Below, piece after piece: positions 54,701 through 64,000 of a stretch of 64,000 nt of DNA. This DNA comes from Trichostrongylus colubriformis (Eukaryota; Nematoda; Chromadorea; Rhabditida; Trichostrongylidae): positions 1,799,992-1,863,991 of the forward strand of contig OZ022261.1 of NCBI GenBank assembly GCA_963978905.1, given 5' to 3'. The translations under genes and the position numbers were made by a program. Each line of letters starts with the position of its first letter. The stretch's first letter is position 1. The notes beneath the pieces were generated by a model. That model saw only the letters and a program-made list of their open reading frames with translations. It searched no databases and had not been told where the DNA came from.

Positions 54701-56045
54701 GTAATCGTGTGTATTAAATGCCCTGTCCAAAGCCGCCCTATGTACGTTACACCGTCCTAGACGAAGGCGAGGAAAGTCCATCGAAGTCGCTTAGTGTTCG
54801 ATATCTTGCACATCAATCGTGGATTGTGTGCACAGTAATTATGTTCGTGTGTATACCTGACAGGTAAACACGACGAGAGCTTGAAGTCGGTGGTAGGGTG
54901 ATGAGAACTCAGGTGACTCACGCAAATGACAGCTTTGGGTCTGAGAAGACTATATGTGGCGAAATTCTTGATGAAAAAGAGTGCCCCCCGGGCTTTATAA
55001 GAACCGTCTTCTTCAACAGCTGCAACTTGTTTTATGCCAGCCCGCCCCTTTTAAGAATATGGCGGGGGGGGGGGAGGTCTTATTTCTTATACTACTAGAA
55101 TTTTGTCGATCTTACTTATCAAGATCGATTACAAGCCATTTTCCCAAGTAGCTGCTACCAGTGCTCCGCTGGTCAAATCGATGGCGCGTGTCGGCCATCT
55201 TGAAACGGTGGGAGCCATTTTCTATACGAGTTTTGTACGCGGTTACTACTCGTCCTAGTGCTCCGGTAAAAGTCTATACTCTCAAAGTGAGTATTGAACA
55301 TATTTATATCCAAATATCCAAATATTTGTATCTAAATGTTTACGAACCCAAGAACTGAAAATCTAAACTTCGCAAAAACTGTCTTCAGTGGGAATCGAAC
55401 CGTCGACCCCTTTTTTTGGCCTTTGTATGGCCGCTCAAGAAAAATAAATGATACTTTTATGTTTCATGTATGTACCCTCACACAATGCAAAAAAGTGTTT
55501 TCAGAAAACGCTTCATTTCATGAAAGATCTTCTTCGTAAGTCGCTTTGAATTTCGACTTCTTTTCTACACCACAATGGTAGAGGGTGTGCTGACAGTAAT
55601 TGCGTGTATTAAACGCCCTGTCCAAACCCGCCCTATGTACGTTACACCGTCCTGGACGAAGGCGAGGAAAGTCCTAGATAAGACGCTTGGGTTCGACGAA
55701 AATGCTAATTTTGTTCGCGTGTATACCTGACGGGTATACACGACGAGAGATTGAAAACAGTGGTGGGGGTGATGAGGACTCCTCAATGGACTCTCGCAAA
55801 TTACAGCTATGTGGCTAACTCGCAAATTACAGCTATGTGGCTAACAAAACTATATGTGGCGAAATTCTTGATGAGAAAGAGTGCCCCCCCCCCCGGGGCT
55901 TTATCGGAGCCGACTTCTTCAACAGTTGCCACTTGTTTTATCCCAGCCCGAGCCGCCTTTTTCGAGAATAAACGGTGGGAAGGGGTTCTTATTTCTCGGG
56001 TTTTGACCGTTTTATCCCATTATTTCTTCACTGTCGTACTACTGA
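51770..56045. repeat. Cluster of composite repeats (modules P and Q)
   Basis: Module P (GAGTCGCTGTGAATTTCGA..CTATGTACGTTACACC..GTATACCTGACGGGTATAC) occurs at about 51945-52172, 54640-54880 and 55525-55750. Module Q (AGACTATATGTGGCGAAATT..GGGCTTTATAAGAGCCGTC..TTCTTCAACAGCTG) occurs at about 51770-51916, 52185-52350, 54888-55040 and 55757-55945. P is followed by Q three times; Q stands alone once. The tail after Q resembles the right half of the GACACCGG MITE family (GAGCAACTCTACCTTCA). A 26-bp tandem duplication sits in Q at 55794-55845. Confidence 0.8.
53692..54199. mobile_element. Tc1-like MITE with TA duplication
   Basis: Ends CAGTAGCGCTCAAAAGTCTT and AAGACTTTTGAGCGCTACTG are exact inverses and continue CGGC.AAA/TTTTGGCCG. 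TA flanks at 53690-53691 and 54200-54201. At 508 bp it has no transposase frame. The CAGT..CAAAAGT end is typical of Tc1 relatives. It lies between two composite-repeat copies. Confidence 0.9.
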
Positions 56046-56662
56046 GCAACTCTACCTTCACATTTGATGATCTTTCCACATTCGGTCCCAATCACTCATA
56101 TCGTAGACGTTGTCTTTTGACCCCTCCCTGCTCTAATTCTCTTGTGATTCAATGGAATATGAAACTAAGCGTCTTTTGCTTTACATTTCAGTGGGACATC
56201 AGCTGAATCTTTCGTTAGTATCGGGCAATTTACATGTGATATAGTGAAAAAACAATCTTGGCTTCTATTTTGCGGCTTTTCATGAAGATACTTCAAACTT
56301 CTTGTATAATTCATCTGCTTATAGACTGTTCCCACGACAGTTCTGTCAACAGTTAGCTTTTTGCGAATTAGTAGGCATCTATTCGGATGTGACATGATTA
56401 CCTTGTGACAATCCTCAGTAAAGTTGTTCAGAAAGCTGAAGATTTCTTGTTCATAGTCACATTGAGAAGGTGACAGCCAACATGACCCGGCTCATCAAGG
56501 GCACTTTTCATGCATATTCGTATCACATGCACTCAACATAAGAAAATCTCAGGCTCCTTCAAATAAGGTCAGCTTAGAAATTGCATATAATTTCACAAAC
56601 TAATGTTGGGAAACAGTTTTTTGCTTGTTGTTGTTGTTCTACAAATATTTCCGAAATTGCCA

Positions 56663-56758
56663 TTCGTTTTCCCGCCATTGCTGAGAACATCCACGCGGTG
56701 TCGACCTATGTTCGTTTTCCCGCCACTGCTGAGCACATGCACGCGCTGTCGACCTATC
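56663..56758. repeat. Tandem duplication of 48 bp
   Basis: TTCGTTTTCCCGCCA.TGCTGAG.ACAT.CACGCG.TGTCGACCTAT occurs twice back to back (56663-56710 and 56711-56758) with only a few mismatches. It falls in two overlapping ORFs that are not otherwise supported. Confidence 0.85.
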
Positions 56759-57219
56759 CTTTCGTTGGACTATTGCTATCTCACTGTCATACTTCCACCC
56801 AGTATTTGTCGCTTCTGTAGCTTCTTTTAGGAATATCCTCCAGTGGATTATTTTTTCATGTTCTTAATGACAGGCGACTCAGATTCCATCAAAATTGTCG
56901 TCACTCAAATACACTGGAAGGTGTCATTTTTAGTCTACGCTAAGATGCCGTAACGCTTGCAGTTCGTTAGGTTGCAGACACTGCACGCATGACATCTTGC
57001 TATCACATTGAGAAGGTGACAGCCAATTGCTATGATGTCGACAGTGTCAATGTTTTTTTTTAACACGAACACTTTTTTCTCACCCTTCTGTTTATTCTTC
57101 CATTCATTGTTTCACTTATTTGCTGCTGCATGTTAATTCACTTATTTATCGTCATCACGAATGTATGAAATACACCCTACGAGACAACAAATGACATCTC
57201 CGCTGGCAAGCAACTCGGA

Positions 57220-57400
57220 AGGGTGATGTTGCAGTGCGCAGCGATGCCAGGGAGATTCGAATACAGACCACTACGCCGCGCCTTTGAATCCGGGTTTCTA
57301 TACCGATCATCGCTTTTAACCTCGAATGCTCGTTTAAAACAATCATTCCTTATCATCTTTCTTTTTCTCCCGACCCCTTCCGAATTCCTTAAAATGGATT
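57220..57400. repeat. Diverged repeat, inverse copy of 36530-36720
   Basis: Contains GATTCGAATACAGACCACTACGC, TTTGAATCCGGGTTTCTA and CGCTTTTAACCTCGAATGCTCG blocks (interrupted), each matching the reverse complement of the upstream copy. Non-coding. Confidence 0.6.
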
Positions 57401-57957
57401 TTGGTTTCCGTCTATCGATCATTAGCCGCTGGACGAATACTTTCCAATCGACACTCGTTTTGTGTTATTGTCTCTCAATTCGATGGGCCTTCTTGTAGGA
57501 GAAATCAAACTTCCTTTCGTATTGCCACACTACTGAGTGCACTGCTTTGTTCTTATGAGTTCGAAATTCGAAGAGATGCACGGGAGATGCTCAAAATTTA
57601 TGGAATGTAACATAGGTCTTTGTATGAGATCCCATGCCTTGGAACACGAAAAGACAGCCGAGTAATTTATAACCAATGAATCAATCCCACCATGCTCGAA
57701 AACCGTTGGAGGCCTAAGTAAAGCCACCGAAAGTAAGGAATTGTCATTGGAACTCAACTATCCACATTTATTATGCTCCTAAAGTTTTGACAATTGTTAT
57801 TGTGATTTTAAGGAACATAGTCGCTCACTGGCAATGTTCCTCAGTTTTTGGATGTTCTTGCTTCTAGGGCAATTTTTAATTTTTTTTTCGAAATAACCGC
57901 GTCGAAATAAGTATCGAAATAGTCCCTTTGGCAGGACATGCTTCATGTCGAATGGTT

Positions 57958-58133
57958 AGGCCGCGTTCATATTCTTCGGTGCCGGCGGCGGCGAGTGGTT
58001 GCGTGTCTCTGCGTCCCTGTCTGTGCCATACTGTCTCGTTACCTGCATCGTCTCTGCACCTCCCCCGTGCCACTCTGCTTCGCTGCTTGTGGTCGTAGCC
58101 ACTCCCTGCCGGCGCATAGTATGAACGCGACCT
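57958..58133. repeat. AGGCCGC-family MITE just upstream of a gene
   Basis: Starts AGGCCGCGTTCATATTCTTC and ends TAGTATGAACGCGACCT. Its right end is about 50 bp from the proposed ATG at 58186, so it may sit in the promoter of the gene that follows. Confidence 0.85.
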
Positions 58134-58185
58134 TAAGCGTTCGCATTGTCGTCAGTAGTTTTCGTAGTTGATTCTCCCTTACACC

Positions 58186-60949
58186 ATGTCCAAGGTAGAA
58201 GCTATTCCGTGTCTCAAAAATCAGGCGTTTTCCTTTCGAGAGCACTTACATTCGTCTCTCCTCGCTCAGGTTAAAATGGAAAAGCTCCATGCTTTCAGAC
58301 GAAGGACTGGTGAAAATCATGGTAAACCCAGTACGATGCATGATTCACAGTTTTTATTTCAGCTTCGTCACCGCGGGCTCCAATAGGTCTAACATGAACG
58401 TGAGTGCTCTTCGTTTTCTTACACTTCTGTTTCAAGTGTTTCAAATGTTTCAAATTCCTTAAGGGTTGGGCTGCAAATGTTTGCTAAACAATGTTAGGTC
58501 TTCATTTGAGAATGAAAAAGCTCTCATTTCCTTTTCAACTGTTGCGGCTTGCCGCGCTAGCCGAAATACTGACGAAACGTGCTCTTCACAGCTCTTCTTT
58601 GCTGGGCATTTGGGTCATGAGTATATTCTTGTTCGTTGTGACATCGCCCATCTTTCGAAACGGGTGATAGAGTTGCGTTTCTGGCCAAAATGCATTTTCT
58701 TATCATAGCATTATCAGGGATTGTGTAGACTTGTAATGGTCTTCGAGGGTCTATCTTGCTTTCTTGTAAAAAAATTCGTCAACTAATGGCAACGTTCTAA
58801 CATAAATTTGTTCATGCCTCCTCGTGATAGTCAGGCTTTTAAAGACACCGGAAGTAGTAAGGATAAAGTGAGAACTGGGAATACATGTTCTCTGAAGACA
58901 AACCTTCCAGTTCAGAAGAGGTGATATGTAGCGAAACTCGCACTGAAAAAGCACGGCTTGAGGTCTCATCACGATCCCTCAGCATGGCATGTTGCTCTGC
59001 AGTTCATCAGTCGGGCGAGATGCCGGTGAGGGCGGGGCGACGTCCATGGCCGGCTGATTTAGTCTCCCGCCGTCTGCAGTCTACCTCCACGTAATGACAC
59101 AGAGGGGCGCGAGTGAGAAAAGTTGTATTCGAGTTTTTCGCCGTTTTATTTTGTTATTTCTCTAGTGTTACACCGCTGAGCACCTCTACTTTCATATTCC
59201 ACTATCTGCTAAATTTACCCCTTCCGGTGTCTCCGGTGTCTTTAAAATCTCAGGAATTGATTCGTTCAGCACAACAACCTATAACATCAGTAGTCTCACA
59301 GGTAATGGATTGCAGCTGCGCAAAAGTTATGACTCAAAACAGATGGTCCGCAGTCTACTCGTGGTGATCATCAGGATGTGGTTGCAGATCCTCCTGCTGA
59401 ACCTAGCTACCCAGCTGTCTCAGATATCGATTTTCCACACTATAATGTACGGGTGCATATCGTTAGGTCGAAATTTCGCACGGCCGCCCGCGGCCAGTGT
59501 ATATTGTTTTCTTCGCGTGCGGTTGTGGTCATCTCCCTCTGAAGCTTTACGCCTGAGTAAATTATTCATCAAATAGAATAATGTCAATGTTACCGTTACT
59601 TTTGCTTATTATGTTACCATTGCCTTTTTATGTGTAAGAGTCTGTTTCACTTTATTTGAAGTTTTTCTATTGCTTCTTATTGTTTGATGGTTTGCTTGAA
59701 GTGTTTAAAGTGTTATGTCCTTGAAATATTTTATATATATTCTAGGTGCTACGCAGTGAGGGGGCATCCGCACTATGGACGCTAGTTTTATCTAAACCAA
59801 GATGGGGAAAGGAACCCCTTCATTCCTCTACTAAGGCTTCACCTCTCGGAGATGCTCAGGTGCGGAACATTTCATAGGATGTCTCATTGCAACAGCACCA
59901 TATTTTACTCTGTTCAAGGTATTTGAGTACTTTTTTTCAAAGGACGTTTACAGTACCAGCCTATTGCGTCCTGAGCGGAATGTGCTGGTACTGTGCGAGT
60001 CTTCAAAACCAGCTGCGGCAACTGGCGCTGATGGCGCCGCGAAGCGAAGTTTCGACCTAACGATATACACCCATAATCTACTTTTATGTCGCATGAAAGA
60101 TTCATGAATGCTGGTTGCTTCAAAGTAGCAGTATGTTGCAGGCGTGTATTGCTTCGATGGGTTAATGTATTCACACAATTTACTTATCACTCTGAGGGTT
60201 CTCGTTCGTGCCCGTAAGGTTGCGTTCATACTTTGCTGCGCCTGCAGCAGGGCGTGGCTGCGTGTCTGTGCGTGTGCCTTTTTACCTCGCTGCCTATGAG
60301 TGCAGCCACGCCCTGCCGGCTAAAAGTGTGAACGCAGCCTAGGACCCACTATGGATTATGGAAAAGTGATATACTTTCCCCATGAAGTCTTTACTTATTA
60401 CTTCACGCGAGTAGTCTGAAGGATCTCACCAAAATTATTGATTAGGGTCTTTAGCTACGCCTGCATAGAGACACTAAATATTTGGGTGTTCCTGCAGTTC
60501 TTTATTCAAACATTTTTGCATCGAACACGTCGTCACACCAACAGCAACAGCGATACACATTAGCCAGAGCCTTTTCTACAACAAAAATATGCCAACGATT
60601 TTTGCAACATAATTTTATTCTCAATGCAAGCATTTGAAATGCAGGTTTCGAGGCGGGGGAACAAAATGGCGTTGTCGACACTTTTGCCGATAGCAGCGAC
60701 CTACCAGAACTGCTTGAAAACCTGTACCGTGTGGGAAAGGACGGTAAAAATGAGAGGACAATTGACATCTCAGGGTCAAGGGTGAAGCAGTACTTCCATC
60801 CCGAGGAATCCAGGACCTGTGTTCTTGAGATGGGAGGGTCTAGTGCATTGAAAATTAGGCTCGGCAGAACCCCATCATACTTCATGAACGATGCGCTCAA
60901 AAGATCACCTCGTTCGCACGCTTCTTTTCCAAGCAAAGAGTTATTTTGA
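58186..60949 (+). CDS. Unrecognised multi-exon gene
   Basis: The first exon 58186-58321 starts MSKVEAIPCLKNQAFSF; a trans-splice-like ttttcgtag lies about 25 bp upstream. Further exons: a second with two possible acceptors (58464 or 58498) ending near 58613-58620; 59254-59301 (IDSFSTTTYNISSL); 59343-59446 (GPQSTRGDHQDVVADPPAEP, PAVSDIDFPHYN); 59746-59859 (ASALWTLVLSKPRWGKEPLH); and 60645-60949 (DLPELLENLYRVGKDGKNER, RTCVLEMGGSSALKIRLG), ending TGA. The last exon carries in one base, while 59859 ends in phase 0, so at least one exon is missing. The 41-bp intron 59302-59342 is at the lower limit. The sequence is hydrophilic with no membrane span. I do not recognise the family. Confidence 0.5.
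58844..59240. repeat. GACACCGG-end MITE, copy 2, abutting an exon
   Basis: TTTAAAGACACCGGAAG at the left is answered by CTTCCGGTGTC..CGGTGTCTTTAAA at the right, with the last ten bases duplicated. It fills most of the intron before the proposed exon 59254-59301; the acceptor AG is only about 12 bp beyond its end. Interior matches 2645-3047 and 62660-63055. Confidence 0.88.
60217..60341. repeat. Short AGGCCGC-family MITE in an intron
   Basis: Begins AGGTTGCGTTCATACTTTGC and ends AAAGTGTGAACGCAGCCT. The body is reduced to GCAGGGCGTGGCTGCGTG and its inverse GAGTGCAGCCACGCCCTGCC. It lies in the intron before the last exon of the gene at 58186. Confidence 0.85.
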
Positions 60950-61646
60950 AAAATAGGAACACTTGAAAAGCAGGCCTAAAAACCTTTAAGTCCAGGCCAC
61001 GTGAAGTTCGATGAAATGGCGTCACACGATAGTGAGGAGGTAGAAGGAGATCGTAGGCTATTCAGAGAATACGCAATTGGTTAATTCACCGACACGATTG
61101 CAGTTAAATATTAATCTATTCGGCTATGTATCTAGCTATCATCTGGTCTATCCAGCTTTCATGTGAGGGGTGGGATCTTTTCCCCAACCTAAAGGTATCT
61201 ATCGCAATAAAATCCTATGTTTAGCCTCACTCGAGAGAAGAAGGGGGTGAAGATCTCAGTGGAAGTGAATCTTTGGCGAAAACACCAAAATATATATTCG
61301 TAGACCGAACCCAAGGCTCAAGATCCATTTCTGTTACATGACAAAAACATTAAAAGTATTTTGAAACTGGTACAATGTGTTCAACTTCGGCTTTCTAAAT
61401 ATATATTCGTGCATGTTTCTTTTTCTTCCACCATCACCTTCTGTCGTTTTTCGATTATGTCGATTGTTTTTTCTTTTTGAATTGACTTATGTGGTTTTCC
61501 ATTCTTATAATATGCTACGGTAAACCCGGCAATGAAATGTTGTTCTTCAGACTTGTTATTGTTGATTTCCTACCTTTTTTAAATGCCGTGTTGCTCACGC
61601 AATGTAATAAAAGAAATGAAATAACACTATTTCTTCAGCATAGAGA
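60950..61646. other. AT-rich spacer
   Basis: No coding or repeat structure was supported. It contains a run of T- and C-rich sequence before a tttcttcag acceptor at about 61633-61641. Confidence 0.4.
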
Positions 61647-62074
61647 ATGGAACAATCTCATATCTCATGGCTTCGCGAATTTCTTAACCGCATAAAAGCA
61701 ACAGCAACCTACCAGCCTCTGCACTTTGTGCACATAATGGCAAAAAAGTTGCGGAGCGTGTTTGCTTGCCTATGGTGCGTTGCCATTTACACGCTCCTCG
61801 TAGGGTCAAGCGTTGCGATGAGGAATATTTTTGAGAGGTACTACAATATGATACCCTTCTATCCAGCTATCACCAATGCACTTTAGAGGTTTTTCCAGAG
61901 AATCCGAAAATCGTTGATCGGTATTTAGTATTGCCGTGCTGTGTTTGACTATCGATTAGGTACCTTTTTTAGGGGCCACTTCATCGGCTTCAGTCACTGG
62001 AAAAAGACGTGGTCGCTGAGTCGTTCTCGATAAATCAAGTAAAGAAGGAAGGCAACATGCATAAGCAAAAAATG
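61647..62074 (+). CDS. Two coding-like segments, possible DEG/ENaC-type N-terminus plus an unplaced exon
   Basis: The ORF 61647-61886 starts MEQSHISWLREFLNR, has one membrane span (SVFACLWCVAIYTLLV) and ends near ERYYNMIPFYPAIT. Length and order recall the first transmembrane region and FPAVT motif of DEG/ENaC channels, but spacing is too short, so this is only a hint. A separate exon, 61973-62074 (acceptor ttttttag, donor GTTCGT), codes 34 residues (GPLHRLQSLEKDVVAESFSI) with clean phase 0. Whether they belong together is unknown; it may be a fragmentary gene. Confidence 0.32.
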
Positions 62075-62659
62075 GTTCGTTTCCTTCACGTATAAATACG
62101 CTTCACATAATGCGAACTTATGCAAATGAGGTTGCCTTGAGGCTTTTATTCGGGTATAGATTGTCTGCGCCGCTCGACTCGGTTTTAATTATGGAAAACA
62201 TATCTTGTTCACTACTGTGCGTGTCGTTGCGGGTCATTCACGTTTTACGACGGTGCCGTGTGAAATTGGATCATAGAATGCAGTGAAAATCTTGAAGCAC
62301 AACTGTCAACATTGATTCCAATTCTCGTAATTGGTTGTATAATTAGTTGATAGGTCTTGTATATAAATATAACCCTCTGTTAGACCTTGATTTCGTCATC
62401 CATCCGAAGTATCCCTATGACAGTATCGAATTCCGAGGATTATGTGTGTAATAAGATAATTTCATGCTGATTCTTTGCCGACTTGACGTCATTTCAGTGC
62501 AATTCATGTGGAACTAATTGCCTGTAATCAGTCTTCTTTGAGTCATTTTTGTTCCTTGTTTAATTAGATTATTTTTGTTCAATTAGTAGAGCTCTCTGAA
62601 AATTCGCTTGTTACGTGGGGCAGCAAGAGGGATAACTTGATCGATTGTTGAAAATTAAA

Positions 62660-63055
62660 GGCACCGGGAGGAGTAAGAAGAAAGTGAGAACTAGGAATAC
62701 AAGTTCTCTGAAAGCAAACCATTCATTTTAGAAGGGGTGATGTGTAGCGAAACTCGCATTGAAAATGCGCGGTTCGGGGTCTCATCACGACCCCGCAGCA
62801 TTGTTGTCGTCCGGCCGTCGTCCTGCAGCCACGCAGCCGGACGAGTTGCCGGCGAAGGTGGGCAGCGTTTGCGGTTTGCTGATTTACCCTCTCCGCCCGT
62901 CTGCGGTCTACCCCGGCTAGTGACGCAGAGGGGTGCGAGAGAGAAGGGGGGATTTAGTTTTTTCGCCGTGTTATCTCATTCTTTCGCTACTGTGACATTG
63001 CTGAGCACCCTACTTTCATATTTCACAGCCTACCGATTTTACTTCTTCCGGTGTC
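62660..63055. repeat. GACACCGG-end MITE, copy 3
   Basis: Left end TTAAAGGCACCGGGAGGAG, right end CTTCCGGTGTCTTCGCAG. The interior matches 58844-59240 throughout. The right terminus makes a good acceptor (cttcgcag). An uninterrupted frame of 56 codons follows (63062-63230, KRWRMTRERKEDKWTR..). Confidence 0.85.
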
Positions 63056-63445
63056 TTCGCAGAAAAGGTGGCGAATGACACGAGAGCGAAAGGAAGATAA
63101 ATGGACGAGGCCGAAAATGGCTGTAATAGAGTTCTTGTTCTTCTCATCGACTTCTGTGGGAGAATTGTTTTTTAGTGGCCTAGTGAGCGGGTCACGTAAA
63201 CCTGCAATATGTGGCGATTAGCTCGGCACGTAATGCGGTCACTGTTAGTTCTTAAGACTTCGTCGAGAAATCTGCCGAACAACCTCCCTACCACGTCCTA
63301 AAAACTATCGTCTCAAGGCGGCGGAGAGCGAGGTGTTTGTTGTCGCTTTGTCAGAATAGTAAAAATGGGTATTTGTCATAACTCCCTCCAGAAAACCGAA
63401 AACCGCGCTAAGTGAAATGGAGAAGGCTTGGTATGTTCTGAAATA

Positions 63446-63676
63446 ATGGAGAAGATTAAGGAGAATGAACCTGAACAACATCTAACGTCCTCTGAGCCAC
63501 TTCTGTTCACAAACCCACCGAGGGTTAGTGCAACCCCTCAGTCATGCAGACCGGTTAGATGGACCGCTAATGTAATTACATCGCTAATATCGGTCAAACT
63601 GGCGGTTTTTGAGAGGTACTTTGTCAACGGATTGCTGATGTCGGTGCAAGACATGCGAGGAATGCAATACTGTTAG
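63446..63676 (+). CDS. Small ORF or first exon, unrecognised
   Basis: Starts MEKIKENEPEQHLTSSEPLL and stays open 76 codons to TAG (ends SVQDMRGMQYC). A GTTAGT donor after NPPR (about 63524) would make it a first exon instead. The N-terminal part has good coding character. No domain was recognised and no partner lies inside the window. Confidence 0.28.
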   Translation: MEKIKENEPEQHLTSSEPLLFTNPPRVSATPQSCRPVRWTANVITSLISVKLAVFERYFVNGLLMSVQDMRGMQYC

Positions 63677-63762
63677 CTCAGGTAGCAAAAGCACACATCC
63701 CTAGATTCTGAGGGGCCTTGAAGGGCTGTTTTTTCAAATAGTACTGTCACCAGATATCCGAC

Positions 63763-64000
63763 CTCTTTAAAGCATACCGTCCCTCGCTAAGGTGGCGCCA
63801 CATGAATATTTCTCACACAGTGATCATTCACTTTACGTCACGTTCATTCACGTTCTCTTTAAAGCATACCGTCCCTCGCTAAAGTGGCGTTCATTCACGT
63901 TCGTCACGTTCATTCACGTTCTCTTTAAAGCATACCGTCCCTCGCTAAAGTGGCGTTCATTCACGTTCGTCACGTTCATTCACGTTCTCTTTAAAGCATA
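63763..64000. repeat. 66-bp satellite array, truncated by window end
   Basis: CTCTTTAAAGCATACCGTCC begins repeats at 63763, 63855, 63921 and 63987. The last two intervals are exactly 66 bp; the first is 92 bp because of a variant spacer. Each unit also has an internal CACGTTCATT sub-repeat. Units are nearly identical, so the array is young or homogenised. Confidence 0.92.

Larger units (their letters stand above)
51003..58185. other. Repeat-dominated intergenic region
   Basis: No gene was supported. The content is the composite repeat cluster, a Tc1-like MITE, an isolated mariner-like end at 52914 (TTAGGTTGTAAGGAAAGTTTTGG) with no partner, tandem duplications and single MITEs, all listed or noted here. 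A 23-bp sequence, CACATTGAGAAGGTGACAGC, occurs at about 56459 and 57004. Confidence 0.5.

Noticed and set aside
55375..55430. tRNA-like GGTTCGATTCCCAC on the minus strand
   Set aside because: Only a T-loop resemblance; D and anticodon arms do not form.
60502..60936. 144-codon minus-strand ORF
   Set aside because: Antisense of the better supported plus-strand last exon ending at 60949.

Overview
ORGANISM. Everything points to a nematode nuclear genome, most likely clade V (a strongylid or close relative). Genes are split by many introns with pyrimidine-rich tttcag/ttacag acceptors. The two clearest genes are ABL-1 and the FLP-19 neuropeptide precursor, whose C. elegans counterparts (M79.1 and M79.4, from memory) are neighbours on chromosome X. 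Introns and intergenic DNA are packed with short terminal-inverted-repeat elements. No bacterial, phage or CRISPR features were seen.

LAYOUT. 1-1012: an approximately 1 kb foldback repeat cut by the window edge. 1485-4712 (+): 3' part of an unrecognised gene ending in a glutamate-rich tail; all visible splice phases fit. 4713-9706: intergenic, between convergent genes. 9707-14256 (-): a homologue of the vertebrate KIAA0930 protein, 11 phase-consistent exons, first exon not found. 14257-17599: divergent intergenic region. 17600-36144 (+): complete abl-1 in 23 phase-consistent exons (1047 codons plus stop) with SH3, SH2, tyrosine kinase and C-terminal F-actin-binding domains. Its introns carry a broken mariner, a mariner MITE, a 1.16 kb long-TIR element and at least four other MITEs. 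41610-41936 (-): flp-19. 42000-50400: intergenic with repeats and a few isolated exon-like segments. 50401-50930 (-): probable small secreted protein locus. 51.7-56.0 kb: a cluster of composite repeats with a Tc1-like MITE. 58186-60949 (+): an unrecognised multi-exon gene. 61647-62074 and 63446-63676 (+): weaker coding segments. 63763-end: a 66-bp satellite running out of the window.

HOW IT FITS TOGETHER. abl-1 and the KIAA0930 homologue are transcribed divergently from a region of about 3.3 kb. flp-19 lies downstream of abl-1 on the opposite strand. No operon-like tight spacing is visible. The most unusual content is the repeat landscape: foldback DNA, perfect 20-21 bp hairpins inside introns, several MITE families whose ends sit at splice acceptors, and composite repeats.

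LIMITS. Exon borders were read by eye from GT/AG signals, reading phase and remembered homologues. No search was run. Where homology is absent, exon chains are provisional.
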